From Bacteroidota bacterium (GTDB taxonomy: Bacteria > Bacteroidota > Bacteroidia > Chitinophagales > Chitinophagaceae), in the NCBI GenBank assembly GCA_023415275.1, contig JAEZLJ010000124.1, forward strand, positions 1 through 6,647: a DNA stretch of 6,647 bases, given 5' to 3'. The position numbers and the translations under genes were made by a program. Numbering within the stretch: position 1 is the first letter of the stretch; each line of letters begins with the position of its first letter. This document shows, piece after piece, positions 1 to 4,868 of this stretch. The notes beneath the pieces are model-generated. The model did not search any database and was not told the DNA's origin. It was given only the letters and a program-made list of their open reading frames with translations.

Positions 1-251
1 GAAGGCATGATCACCTCATCGCCTGTACCTACTCCCAGTGCCGCCAGCGCTGTGGTCAATGCGGCTGTTCCGCTGGAAAGCAGTTGGGCATACTGGCTAC
101 CAAAGCGGCTACAGAGGGCGGCTTCCAGTTCTTTTGCTTTCCACACTCCCTTGCGCGGCCCGTCAAATCCATAGCGCATCAATATCCCCGTTTCCAATAC
201 ATCATTCACTTCTTTTCTTTCTGCGTCACTCCACAATTCAAATCCTGGCAT
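1..251 (-). CDS. DegT/DnrJ/EryC1/StrS-family PLP aminotransferase, N-terminal part (cut by window edge)
   Basis: Reading the minus strand from the ATG at 249-251 gives 83 open codons that run off the left edge, beginning MPGFELWSDAERKEV. Members of this family are PLP-dependent sugar aminotransferases (or related dehydratases) that act in the cytoplasm on nucleotide-linked keto-sugars for surface polysaccharide or natural-product synthesis. The diagnostic stretch is SSGTAAL at residues 59-65 followed by GVGTGDEVIMP at about 73-83, which matches the family's cofactor-phosphate-binding N-terminal region. The catalytic lysine lies outside the window, so activity cannot be judged. An in-frame TAA three codons upstream (261-263) makes this ATG the only reasonable start. 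There is no Shine-Dalgarno, only an A-rich leader. It lies downstream of the ahpD terminator and probably has its own promoter near 323-330. The exact substrate is unknown. Confidence 0.88.
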   Translation of the reverse strand, partial: MPGFELWSDAERKEVNDVLETGILMRYGFDGPRKGVWKAKELEAALCSRFGSQYAQLLSSGTAALTTALAALGVGTGDEVIMP

Positions 252-322
252 ATATTCTTTTTATGGTTGAATTAATAAACGAACCCTTTCTAGTACAATA
301 ACCGGGTCCGGTATTGAGGGGT

Positions 323-330
323 CAAAGATA
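323..330 (-). promoter_or_regulatory. Candidate Bacteroidota -7 element for the aminotransferase gene
   Basis: The minus strand reads TATCTTTG, a full match to TAnnTTTG. It lies about 72 bases upstream of the aminotransferase ATG and just downstream of the ahpD terminator, where a new promoter would be expected. No clear TTG -33 box is present; the expected place is occupied by the terminator's T-run. A 6-bp inverted repeat (ACTAAG at 330-335, CTTAGT at 340-345) abuts the element and a 12-bp palindrome (ACCGG-gt-CCGGT, 301-312) lies just downstream. Either could be an operator, but both are short. Confidence 0.45.
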
Positions 331-348
331 CTAAGAGTGCTTAGTCAT

Positions 349-381
349 AAAAAAAGCTATAAAGTAACGACTTTATAGCTT
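349..381 (-). terminator. Intrinsic terminator after the ahpD-like gene
   Basis: A perfect 11-bp inverted repeat has arms AAGCTATAAAG at 354-364 and CTTTATAGCTT at 371-381, separated by a 6-base loop. Read on the minus strand, the hairpin is followed at once by seven T (A-run 349-355 on the plus strand). It lies 57 bases past the TAA of the alkylhydroperoxidase gene. A second, weaker hairpin (AACCCGG/CCGGTT with one bulge, about 390-411) precedes it. The T-run is on the minus-strand side only, so it terminates leftward transcription. Confidence 0.88.
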
Positions 382-438
382 CTGTATATCAACCGGCCAG
401 GCAGACCGGGTTTGATCTATTCCATTAAACCTAACAGC

Positions 439-1029
439 TTACAACAGCACTGCCAGGCTCTTAATAACCGCTGTAAGACGGATGGCGTCGTGAATTTTTT
501 GCTTAGAAGCCCCATGTCCCACCAGGGTTTTTTCATGAGAGGTCACACAAAGTTCGCAACCATTCAAGGCACTTACGGCCAGGCTCACCAGCTCGAAAAA
601 TTCCTTTCCAAGCACCGGGTTGGCCATTATGCTCATGCGAATGCCGGCCTGTGCATTATTATAAAACTCTTCGTGCATGAAATGACGAAAACGATAATAG
701 ACATTATTGGCATTCAGCAGGCTGGTGCAGCTGATCACTTCTGCCAGTTCTTTTTCATTAGCACCTTCCTTCTGTGCAAAATCGCTGAAGGCTTTTTGCA
801 ACACTTCATTCTTTTCATTTACCGCCACCGCGTAAGCCAGCAGGTAGGCTTCTTTCTTTGTAAGGGTTTCAGCGCTCAATGCATTCGTTACATTGATCTT
901 CAGGTCTTTCAGGTACCTGGAGTCAGTTTGAGCCAATAAGCGCAACTGCCCGGTTATATTTTCTTCCGTTAAACCGATCTCAGTCAACAAAGCCAGGGCA
1001 CCATCTGTAGTAGAAGCTATTCCAAACAT
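439..1029 (-). CDS. ahpD: AhpD-like alkylhydroperoxidase (carboxymuconolactone decarboxylase fold)
   Basis: This 196-residue protein carries the AhpD catalytic pattern: E146, then C158-E-L-C161 and H165 in the segment GCELCVTSHEKTLVGHG. The spacing E-x11-C-x2-C-x3-H equals that of Mycobacterium tuberculosis AhpD (E118, C130, C133, H137). In that family the CxxC thiols pass electrons from lipoylated dihydrolipoamide acyltransferase to AhpC, and the protein also has weak peroxidase activity of its own. It is cytoplasmic and usually a homotrimer. The position matching mycobacterial H132, inside CxxC, is leucine here (L160). The gene follows ahpC by 86 bases on the same strand, supporting the partnership. 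The start ATG at 1029 has no Shine-Dalgarno but an AT-rich leader, as is common in this phylum. Length is slightly above the mycobacterial protein's roughly 177 residues. The fold and chemistry are well supported; dependence on lipoamide is inferred. Confidence 0.9.
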   Translation of the reverse strand: MFGIASTTDGALALLTEIGLTEENITGQLRLLAQTDSRYLKDLKINVTNALSAETLTKKEAYLLAYAVAVNEKNEVLQKAFSDFAQKEGANEKELAEVISCTSLLNANNVYYRFRHFMHEEFYNNAQAGIRMSIMANPVLGKEFFELVSLAVSALNGCELCVTSHEKTLVGHGASKQKIHDAIRLTAVIKSLAVLL

Positions 1030-1050
1030 AATATCATATTTATTAGTGTT

Positions 1051-1110
1051 AAAAAAAGAACGTCATTGGGTAGCTGGCATCACCATGATTACCGCATACG
1101 CAATGACGTT
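1051..1110 (-). terminator. Long-loop hairpin with U-tract between ahpC and ahpD (attenuator or partial terminator)
   Basis: Perfect 10-bp arms AACGTCATTG (1059-1068) and CAATGACGTT (1101-1110) flank a 32-base loop. On the minus strand the hairpin is followed by TTCTTTTTTT-like sequence (A-run 1051-1057). It starts five bases after the ahpC stop codon. No promoter element is seen between it and ahpD, so some read-through must occur if ahpD is expressed from the ahpC promoter. The long loop is unusual for a simple terminator; part of it (GGTAGCT, 1069-1075) can pair with AGCTACC at 1119-1125 in the ahpC end. Confidence 0.65.
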
Positions 1111-1115
1111 AGATA

Positions 1116-1670
1116 TTAAGCTACCAGGGTAGCTTCACCTTTCTGCCAGTTACAAGGACAAAGTTCATCTGTCTGTAAAGCATCCAACACACGTAATACT
1201 TCTTTTACGTTACGGCCTACATTCAGGTCGTACAAAGAAACCCAGCGAATGATGCCTTGAGGATCTACAATAAATGTAGCCCTGTAAGCGATCTTCTCTT
1301 CTGTCTCCAGTATTCCCAGCTCACTGGCTAGTGATTTGCTGGTATCTGCCAGCATAGGGAACTTCAGGTTGCGCAGGTCTTCATGATCCCTTCTCCAGGC
1401 AGCATGTACAAACTCGCTGTCTGTAGAGGCACCTACCAATACTGCATCACGATCTTCAAAATCCTGGAAATGATTGTTGAACTCAGCGATCTCTGTAGGA
1501 CATACAAATGTGAAATCTTTTGGCCACCAGAACATCACCATCCATTTACCACTGTTTTTGATCTCTTCATAGGACAAGTCATAAAACTCTTTGCCTTTCT
1601 CAATAGATACAACTGCCTTTTTATTAAAATCAGGGAAGGCCGACCCAATAGATAATACTACATTCTTCAT
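1116..1670 (-). CDS. ahpC: Peroxiredoxin, alkyl hydroperoxide reductase subunit C
   Basis: A 184-residue 2-Cys peroxiredoxin that reduces hydrogen peroxide, organic hydroperoxides and peroxynitrite in the cytoplasm. The peroxidatic motif P50-x3-T54-x2-C57 (PKDFTFVCPTEI) is intact, R130 (AYRATFIVD) supplies the conserved active-site arginine, and the C-terminus has two cysteines, C171 and C173, in DELCPCNWQKGEATL. A CxC pair in this place is typical of the mycobacterial AhpC type (C61, C174, C176), which is recycled by AhpD, rather than the AhpF-linked enterobacterial type. The next gene on the strand encodes an AhpD-like protein, which fits. The ATG at 1668-1670 is chosen because the family usually begins within about 10 residues of the G-x-x-xPDF region. 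There is no Shine-Dalgarno. A perfect OxyR-type motif lies 77-91 bases upstream. The last codons form a palindrome, AAGCTACC/GGTAGCTT (1118-1135), overlapping the stop. Confidence 0.96.
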   Translation of the reverse strand: MKNVVLSIGSAFPDFNKKAVVSIEKGKEFYDLSYEEIKNSGKWMVMFWWPKDFTFVCPTEIAEFNNHFQDFEDRDAVLVGASTDSEFVHAAWRRDHEDLRNLKFPMLADTSKSLASELGILETEEKIAYRATFIVDPQGIIRWVSLYDLNVGRNVKEVLRVLDALQTDELCPCNWQKGEATLVA

Positions 1671-1695
1671 ATTCTTAGTTCTTTTTTTCGAGTGG

Positions 1696-1703
1696 CAAAT
1701 GTC
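1696..1703 (-). promoter_or_regulatory. Candidate -7 element for ahpC
   Basis: The minus strand reads GACATTTG, which matches TAnnTTTG at five of the six fixed positions. It would place the transcription start near 1690, roughly 20 bases before the ahpC ATG. It also leaves the OxyR-like site about 57-71 bases upstream of that start, a usual distance for activation. No clear TTG -33 box is visible, which would suit an activator-dependent promoter. The assignment is weak by sequence alone. Confidence 0.3.
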
Positions 1704-1738
1704 GGGAGAAAACGTTATCGATAAAATTGATTTTAATT

Positions 1739-1761
1739 ATCTATTCATAGATTGCATCTAT
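1739..1761 (-). promoter_or_regulatory. OxyR-type operator upstream of ahpC
   Basis: Positions 1747-1761 read ATAGATTGCATCTAT, a perfect match to the OxyR half-operator ATAGnTnnnAnCTAT known from enteric bacteria. A further ATCTAT element sits at 1739-1744, giving three ATAGAT-type elements in a row (ATCTAT-tc-ATAGAT-tgc-ATCTAT). The second complete 15-mer of the full OxyR site, spaced by 7 bp, is not present on either side. OxyR is known to control ahpC-type genes, including in Bacteroides fragilis. No oxyR gene is in the window, so the regulator's identity is inferred from the motif and its target. Confidence 0.55.
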
Positions 1762-1848
1762 CTTAAAGGGGACAGGCATTATGGCATATAATATTGGGAG
1801 CGTATATTAACATTTTGCATAGCATACCCAGGTAGGTTATTACATTTA

Positions 1849-1878
1849 TAAAGCCAGCTGATGGTTCAACTGGCTTTA
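1849..1878 (-). terminator. Hairpin terminator after the small membrane-protein operon
   Basis: Perfect 9-bp arms TAAAGCCAG (1849-1857) and CTGGCTTTA (1870-1878) can be extended inward by TGA/TCA after one mismatch, leaving a 4-base loop. It lies 35 bases past the TGA at 1914-1916 and 77 bases past the TAA at 1956-1958 that end the upstream reading frame. On the minus strand only TTTATAAAT follows, so the U-tract is weak and efficiency is uncertain. It could act in either direction. Confidence 0.6.
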
Positions 1879-1955
1879 ATACTGCAAAGAATAAAAGGAA
1901 GATCATGCTGCCATCAATCTATCATATCACCCAGGTCACTTACACCCAATGTGAA

Positions 1956-2180
1956 TTATATGATCATTATGAACAGGAAGATTTTAAAGGCAAATGGAAT
2001 ATCACGACTCAGGTATTTTTTAAACATCATCCCTACTGGCGGAATTAATACCGAAGCAACCAACAGGACTACAATACCAGGTACGGGATGAACATATACC
2101 AGGTTCAAAACACCTATTACGGCTATGCTAATGCCCATCACCCAACCAGCTATGATGGACATTTTGCTTGTAGTAATCAT
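1956..2180 (-). CDS. Small membrane protein, second gene of operon, apparently shortened by an in-frame TAA
   Basis: The ATG at 2178-2180 lies 11 bases past the TAA of the preceding gene and opens a 74-residue hydrophobic protein with segments at about 9-30, 33-52 and 63-74, the last ending abruptly inside a membrane helix (FKIFLFIMII). The VHPVPGI motif lies between the first two segments. Reading past the TAA at 1956-1958 in the same frame gives FTLGVSDLGDMID and then TGA at 1914-1916. This looks like a natural soluble tail and, from memory, resembles the ends of full-length relatives in Bacteroidota. The gene may therefore be a recent pseudogene, or the stop may be read through or be a sequencing error. 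In-frame codons upstream of 2180 overlap the neighbour and are taken as a shadow. Function is unknown; position suggests it works with the upstream membrane protein. Confidence 0.6.
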   Translation of the reverse strand: MITTSKMSIIAGWVMGISIAVIGVLNLVYVHPVPGIVVLLVASVLIPPVGMMFKKYLSRDIPFAFKIFLFIMII

Positions 2181-2191
2181 GGGGTTGTTAT

Positions 2192-2518
2192 TTACGAACC
2201 TGCGAATGGAGTACCAAAAATGCCTACTGCCAGCTCGATCCAGATAAGAAGCAATGCCAACAGTATCACTGCACATATGGCTAACCTGTATTTTACATTC
2301 TTCACATTTCTTATTACCAGTTCAATCATCAATCCTGTTCCCAGCAGCAAGCCACCGGCAATTATAAAATCAGAGAGCGACCAGTTTACCTCATTAGTGA
2401 ATTGCATGGCGGTGAATGGTATCAACAGCAGGATAGCTACGGTAAGCAGAATACCGTAAATTCTTTTGTTCTGTGTAAGCATAGTTTGTTTTTTTATTGT
2501 TGATGTATTGTTTCCCAT
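2192..2518 (-). CDS. Small three-TM membrane protein, first gene of operon
   Basis: From the ATG at 2516-2518 this is 108 residues with membrane helices at about 20-38, 51-69 and 79-102. The conserved-looking FTNEVNWS (40-47) joins the first two helices and the end is GIFGTPFAGS. I recognise it as a Bacteroidota family of small uncharacterised inner-membrane proteins, but no function is known to me. Three starts are possible: GTG at 2542 (its GTGA overlaps the stop of an 11-codon leader ORF), ATG 2518 (AGGAG 12 bases upstream and AAAAGGAA directly before it) and ATG 2482 (A-rich leader, no Shine-Dalgarno, and closest to the first helix). I chose 2518 as a compromise; 2482 is almost as likely. 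The gene is transcribed from the palindrome-embedded promoter at 2669-2699 and followed after 11 bases by a second small membrane protein. Confidence 0.8.
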   Translation of the reverse strand: MGNNTSTIKKQTMLTQNKRIYGILLTVAILLLIPFTAMQFTNEVNWSLSDFIIAGGLLLGTGLMIELVIRNVKNVKYRLAICAVILLALLLIWIELAVGIFGTPFAGS

Positions 2519-2656
2519 TTCCTTTTCTGACTCCTGTTTCACTTCCTGCCACTTCCCATATTTGATTCTAACATTCCTTCTTTACTATCCCCTGGTAAAT
2601 GTTCCAGTTTGGTGGTTACTTCTGTGTCTTATGGAGAAGAACTACAGGAATAAAAG

Positions 2657-2702
2657 TACTTTGTATTACAAAGCTAATAGCTACACTTTGTAATACAAAG
2701 TA
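2657..2702. repeat. Double palindrome: 17-bp inverted repeat whose arms are themselves palindromic (operator pair)
   Basis: The left arm TACTTTGTATTACAAAG (2657-2673) and the right arm (2686-2702) are exact reverse complements separated by 12 bases. Each arm contains a 15-bp palindrome, CTTTGTA-n-TACAAAG, with centres 27 bp apart, and a third small palindrome (AGCTA-a-TAGCT, 2672-2682) sits between. Two equal dyad sites in this spacing are typical of paired operators for a dimeric winged-helix repressor (PadR, GntR or MarR class). The regulator is not identified, and no such gene lies next to the site. Confidence 0.75.
2669..2699 (-). promoter_or_regulatory. Promoter of the membrane-protein operon, inside the operator pair
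   Basis: On the minus strand a TTTG -33 box (2696-2699) is followed after exactly 19 bases by TAGCTTTG (2669-2676), a full match to the Bacteroidota -7 element. The -33 box lies in one palindrome and the -7 box overlaps the other, so a protein bound at either site would block RNA polymerase. Transcription would start near 2662, giving a leader of roughly 120-180 bases depending on the start codon. No equivalent element is present in the opposite direction. Confidence 0.65.
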
Positions 2703-2793
2703 AAATGGAAAAAATATTTTGGATGCTCCTGCCTTCCCCGGATCATTATGCAGCACAAAAGCCTTTCATGGGACTTCAGCTCTATCAGGCACC

Positions 2794-2824
2794 TTGTAGA
2801 TAACGGTTTGAAACATTATATTTC
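2794..2824 (+). promoter_or_regulatory. Weak candidate promoter for the plus-strand gene
   Basis: TTG (2794-2796) is followed after 20 bases by TATATTTC (2817-2824), one base short of TAnnTTTG. The start would be near 2831, about 40 bases before the ATG. The region also folds as AACGG-ttt-GAAA...TTTC-g-CCGTT (2802-2830), which overlaps the -7 element. Low confidence. Confidence 0.25.
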
Positions 2825-2870
2825 GCCGTTGGATACTTATTAATCATTACAACAGGAGGAGATTTAAATA

Positions 2871-3371
2871 ATGGAAGCACCACCGCTGGATATAGAACAG
2901 GATTTTTTAGTGAAAGAGTCCAGGACCATCAACACCATGGCAGGCGTTGCCCTCCTGGCAGTGTTCCTGATTTCTCTAAGCTTCGGAGATTATGGCTGGT
3001 ACAGTTATCTTATGTCTATTTCCCTCTTCCTTATACCTGGCGCCATAGCCATTGCCAAAGCACAGCGTCCTTCCATTATCATCAAAATCAATCAATCAGG
3101 TTTCTTTTATAGAGGCAGGTTGATTACATCCTGGGATCTCTTTTATGATGCTTCCGTGCAGGATAAAATGATAACCGGAAGTTATAAGGACAATTTTGTA
3201 CTGGCCTTCCGGTATTATGCGCCAGATTATTCTTTGATCTACACATTAAGCATACCACTGACCAATACCCAGGATAGGTCGGAAGAAGAGATCATTGAAG
3301 CCATCAACTTTTTTAGCCACGCAGGCAAGCCACTAGTAACAGGTGAAACTACCTCCTCAACAAAACAATAA
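2871..3371 (+). CDS. Uncharacterised two-TM membrane protein, possibly with a PH-like cytoplasmic domain
   Basis: This 166-residue protein has a short acidic N-terminus, two membrane helices at about 22-40 and 44-63 forming a hairpin, and a soluble C-terminal part of about 100 residues. The segment IIIKINQSGFFYRGRLITSWDLFYDASV (about 69-96) has the alternating strand pattern and the G-x-x-Y-x-G...I-x-W signature seen in bacterial PH-like (bPH/YdbT-type) domains, but I cannot assign a family. The start is firmly set by AGGAGGA at 2854-2860, ten bases before the ATG, the strongest Shine-Dalgarno in the window. It is the only plus-strand gene: divergent from the membrane operon and convergent with the glycosyl-hydrolase-like gene, so it is probably monocistronic. 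The C-terminal tail is rich in Thr and Ser. No function is claimed. Confidence 0.85.
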   Translation: MEAPPLDIEQDFLVKESRTINTMAGVALLAVFLISLSFGDYGWYSYLMSISLFLIPGAIAIAKAQRPSIIIKINQSGFFYRGRLITSWDLFYDASVQDKMITGSYKDNFVLAFRYYAPDYSLIYTLSIPLTNTQDRSEEEIIEAINFFSHAGKPLVTGETTSSTKQ

Positions 3372-3378
3372 GATCTAT

Positions 3379-3414
3379 AAAAAAACGAAGGACCTGTAAT
3401 TGATACAGGCCCTT
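3379..3414 (-). terminator. Terminator between convergent genes, oriented for the glycosyl-hydrolase-like gene
   Basis: Arms AAGGACCTGTA (3388-3398) and TACAGGCCCTT (3404-3414) form an 11-position stem with a 5-base loop. The single mismatch is A/C in plus-strand RNA but a G-U wobble in minus-strand RNA. On the minus strand the hairpin is followed by CG and seven T (A-run 3379-3385). It lies 30 bases past the stop of the leftward gene. It may also stop rightward transcripts, with lower efficiency because no U-run follows on that side. Confidence 0.82.
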
Positions 3415-3444
3415 ACTGGTAATACTATTGTAACAGAAGTTATT

Positions 3445-4755
3445 TTAAGGTTTTCCCTTAGCAGGTTTTTTTACATCCATAGGCATCTCTGTAGCTGAGG
3501 GCAACAAAGATGGCAGCGTAGCAATGCCCCTGTTCGGGTTGGGTGGCAGCCATTCCATAGGCGGCACCATAGCAGGCGTGCTGTAATAATTATTACGCAG
3601 GCTGTCGGCCCATCCATTTGGATTGGACTGGAAAGTGGTGCTGCTGAAATAAGCACTTCCCTGTATGGTAGGATAGGTCCTCAATAATTTGATCTGGTTA
3701 GGCAGTTCATTAGGATTCTTCCAGGCACGGCTGGAGGCGCTTTTTTCAAGGGCCCTGTAAATACCCTGCCCAATGTACATATGGCGACCATAGGTATGCT
3801 TGCTCCACCAGTCGATCAAAGTTTCGTAAGCTACCAGCTTATGGCCCATTTCCCAATATAATTGCGGAGCCACATAGTCTATCCAGCCTTTCTGCAACCA
3901 GAGAAGTATGTCTGCATAGAGGTCATCATAATTGGTTTGTCCTGCCCTGGTGGGGCTACCCATTGTATCCTTGTCCTGGTTGCGCCAAACACCAAAGGGT
4001 GAAATACCAAACTTAACCCATGGCTTGGTGTCTTTGATAATAAAGGCCAGTTTACTGATGATGGTATCTACATTGCTCCTTCTCCAGTCTTCCTTGCTCA
4101 ACCCTCTTGGATCTTTTGCATAAGATGCAGCATCAGGAAATTCCTTGCCTGCAATCCTGTAAGGATAGAAATAGTCATCCATGTGAACGGCATCAATATC
4201 ATAGCGGGTCACAATATCCTTGATCACGTTCTCCACCCATTGCTGGCCCTCTTTATTGCCCGGGTCAAAATAAGTGGTGCCCCCATAGTTCAGGAACCAT
4301 TCGGGATGAAGCTTTGTAATGTGTGCAGGCGCAATGGAGGCCCTGCCAATGGAGAAATTAGCCCTGTATGGGTTAAGCCAGGCATGGAACTCCAGGCCAC
4401 GCTTGTGCGATTCCTCGATCATGAACTGTAAAGGATCATAAAAAGGTACAGGAGGCTTTCCCTGAACACCTGTCAGCCACTGGCTCCAGGGCTCGTAAGG
4501 TGAGGGGTAAAATGCATCTGTGGCCGGGCGTACCTGCACAATCACGGCATTCATGCCGTTGCGCACGTGCATATCCAGTTGGCGAATGAAATCAGCCTTT
4601 TGGCTTTCTACATCGTACTGGCCCCGCTGGGGCCAGTCAATATTATCCACGGTGGCTATCCAGACACCGCGGAACTCATACTTTGGTGGTTGAGCTTGTC
4701 CAAAAGCAAATAAAATGGCTAGTAAAAGGGTGGTGGTGGCTATAAGGTTCTTCAT
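3445..4755 (-). CDS. Secreted GHL10/DUF187 glycosyl-hydrolase-like protein
   Basis: A 436-residue protein with a signal peptide (K-N near the N-terminus, hydrophobic core about 4-18, likely cleavage after GQA at 19-21), so it acts outside the inner membrane. The rest is a (beta/alpha)8-type GHL10 domain (Pfam DUF187, YngK/DigH relatives): FRGVWIATV at 28-36, QVRP at 74-77, HAWLNPYR at 124-131, YFDPGN at 162-167, HMDDYFYPY at 191-199 with the acidic pair D193-D194, FGISPFGVWRN at 249-259 and DYVAPQLYW at 293-301. E. coli DigH of this family cleaves denuded peptidoglycan glycan strands, so a cell-wall role is the best guess. After about residue 390 the protein ends in a Pro-rich, basic tail (PAKGKP) instead of the fibronectin-III-like domain I would expect in many Bacteroidota relatives. 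No lipobox cysteine is present. The ATG at 4755 gives the signal peptide directly; no Shine-Dalgarno is seen. It stands alone, with its own promoter and terminator. Confidence 0.92.
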   Translation of the reverse strand: MKNLIATTTLLLAILFAFGQAQPPKYEFRGVWIATVDNIDWPQRGQYDVESQKADFIRQLDMHVRNGMNAVIVQVRPATDAFYPSPYEPWSQWLTGVQGKPPVPFYDPLQFMIEESHKRGLEFHAWLNPYRANFSIGRASIAPAHITKLHPEWFLNYGGTTYFDPGNKEGQQWVENVIKDIVTRYDIDAVHMDDYFYPYRIAGKEFPDAASYAKDPRGLSKEDWRRSNVDTIISKLAFIIKDTKPWVKFGISPFGVWRNQDKDTMGSPTRAGQTNYDDLYADILLWLQKGWIDYVAPQLYWEMGHKLVAYETLIDWWSKHTYGRHMYIGQGIYRALEKSASSRAWKNPNELPNQIKLLRTYPTIQGSAYFSSTTFQSNPNGWADSLRNNYYSTPAMVPPMEWLPPNPNRGIATLPSLLPSATEMPMDVKKPAKGKP

Positions 4756-4773
4756 TATAATGGTATGACTGCC

Positions 4774-4781
4774 GAAAAGTA
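4774..4781 (-). promoter_or_regulatory. Alternative -7 element close to the glycosyl-hydrolase-like gene
   Basis: The minus strand reads TACTTTTC, one base from TAnnTTTG, with a TTG at 4798-4800 spaced by 16 bases. It would give a leader of only about 12 bases. The site at 4869-4876 is a better match to the -7 box, so this one is the weaker alternative. Confidence 0.22.
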
Positions 4782-4868
4782 TAAAAAATTAAAACATCAA
4801 TACCCAAAGAAAGATTAAAAAGGAAGGAACGTAGATAGCTCCATTGATTTGGTCGGCAGGCAGGAAAT

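Larger units (their letters stand above)
2519..2870. other. Gene-free stretch between the divergent membrane-protein genes
   Basis: These 352 bases hold no convincing protein gene. They contain the operator/promoter at 2657-2702, a short leader ORF on the minus strand (ATG 2572-2574 to TGA 2539-2541, MLESNMGSGRK), and a possible weak promoter and the Shine-Dalgarno for the plus-strand gene. The leader ORF's frame is open back to a TAA at 2629-2631 without an earlier ATG and reads like a coding remnant (KLEHLPGDSKEG). That would fit loss of a regulator gene that once stood between the operator and the membrane protein, but this is inference only. Confidence 0.5.

Noticed and set aside
412..939. 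175-codon open frame on the plus strand opposite ahpD
   Set aside because: It is the antisense shadow of a gene with intact catalytic residues and shows no domain or ribosome site.
1720..1741. GATAA...TTATC inverted repeat next to the OxyR-like site, tested as the second OxyR half-site
   Set aside because: The spacing and bases do not fit ATAGnTnnnAnCTAT at the required 7-bp distance; AT-rich chance repeat.
2181..2276. N-terminal extension (MCSDTVGIASYLDR) of the second small membrane protein
   Set aside because: It overlaps the 3' end of the upstream membrane gene in another frame and lacks hydrophobic character; the ATG at 2180 follows the upstream stop neatly.
2705..2803. 32-codon plus-strand ORF beginning MEKIFWMLLPSPDHY directly after the double palindrome
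   Set aside because: No Shine-Dalgarno, no recognisable family, no promoter in this direction, and it ends 67 bases before a well-marked gene. Probably chance.
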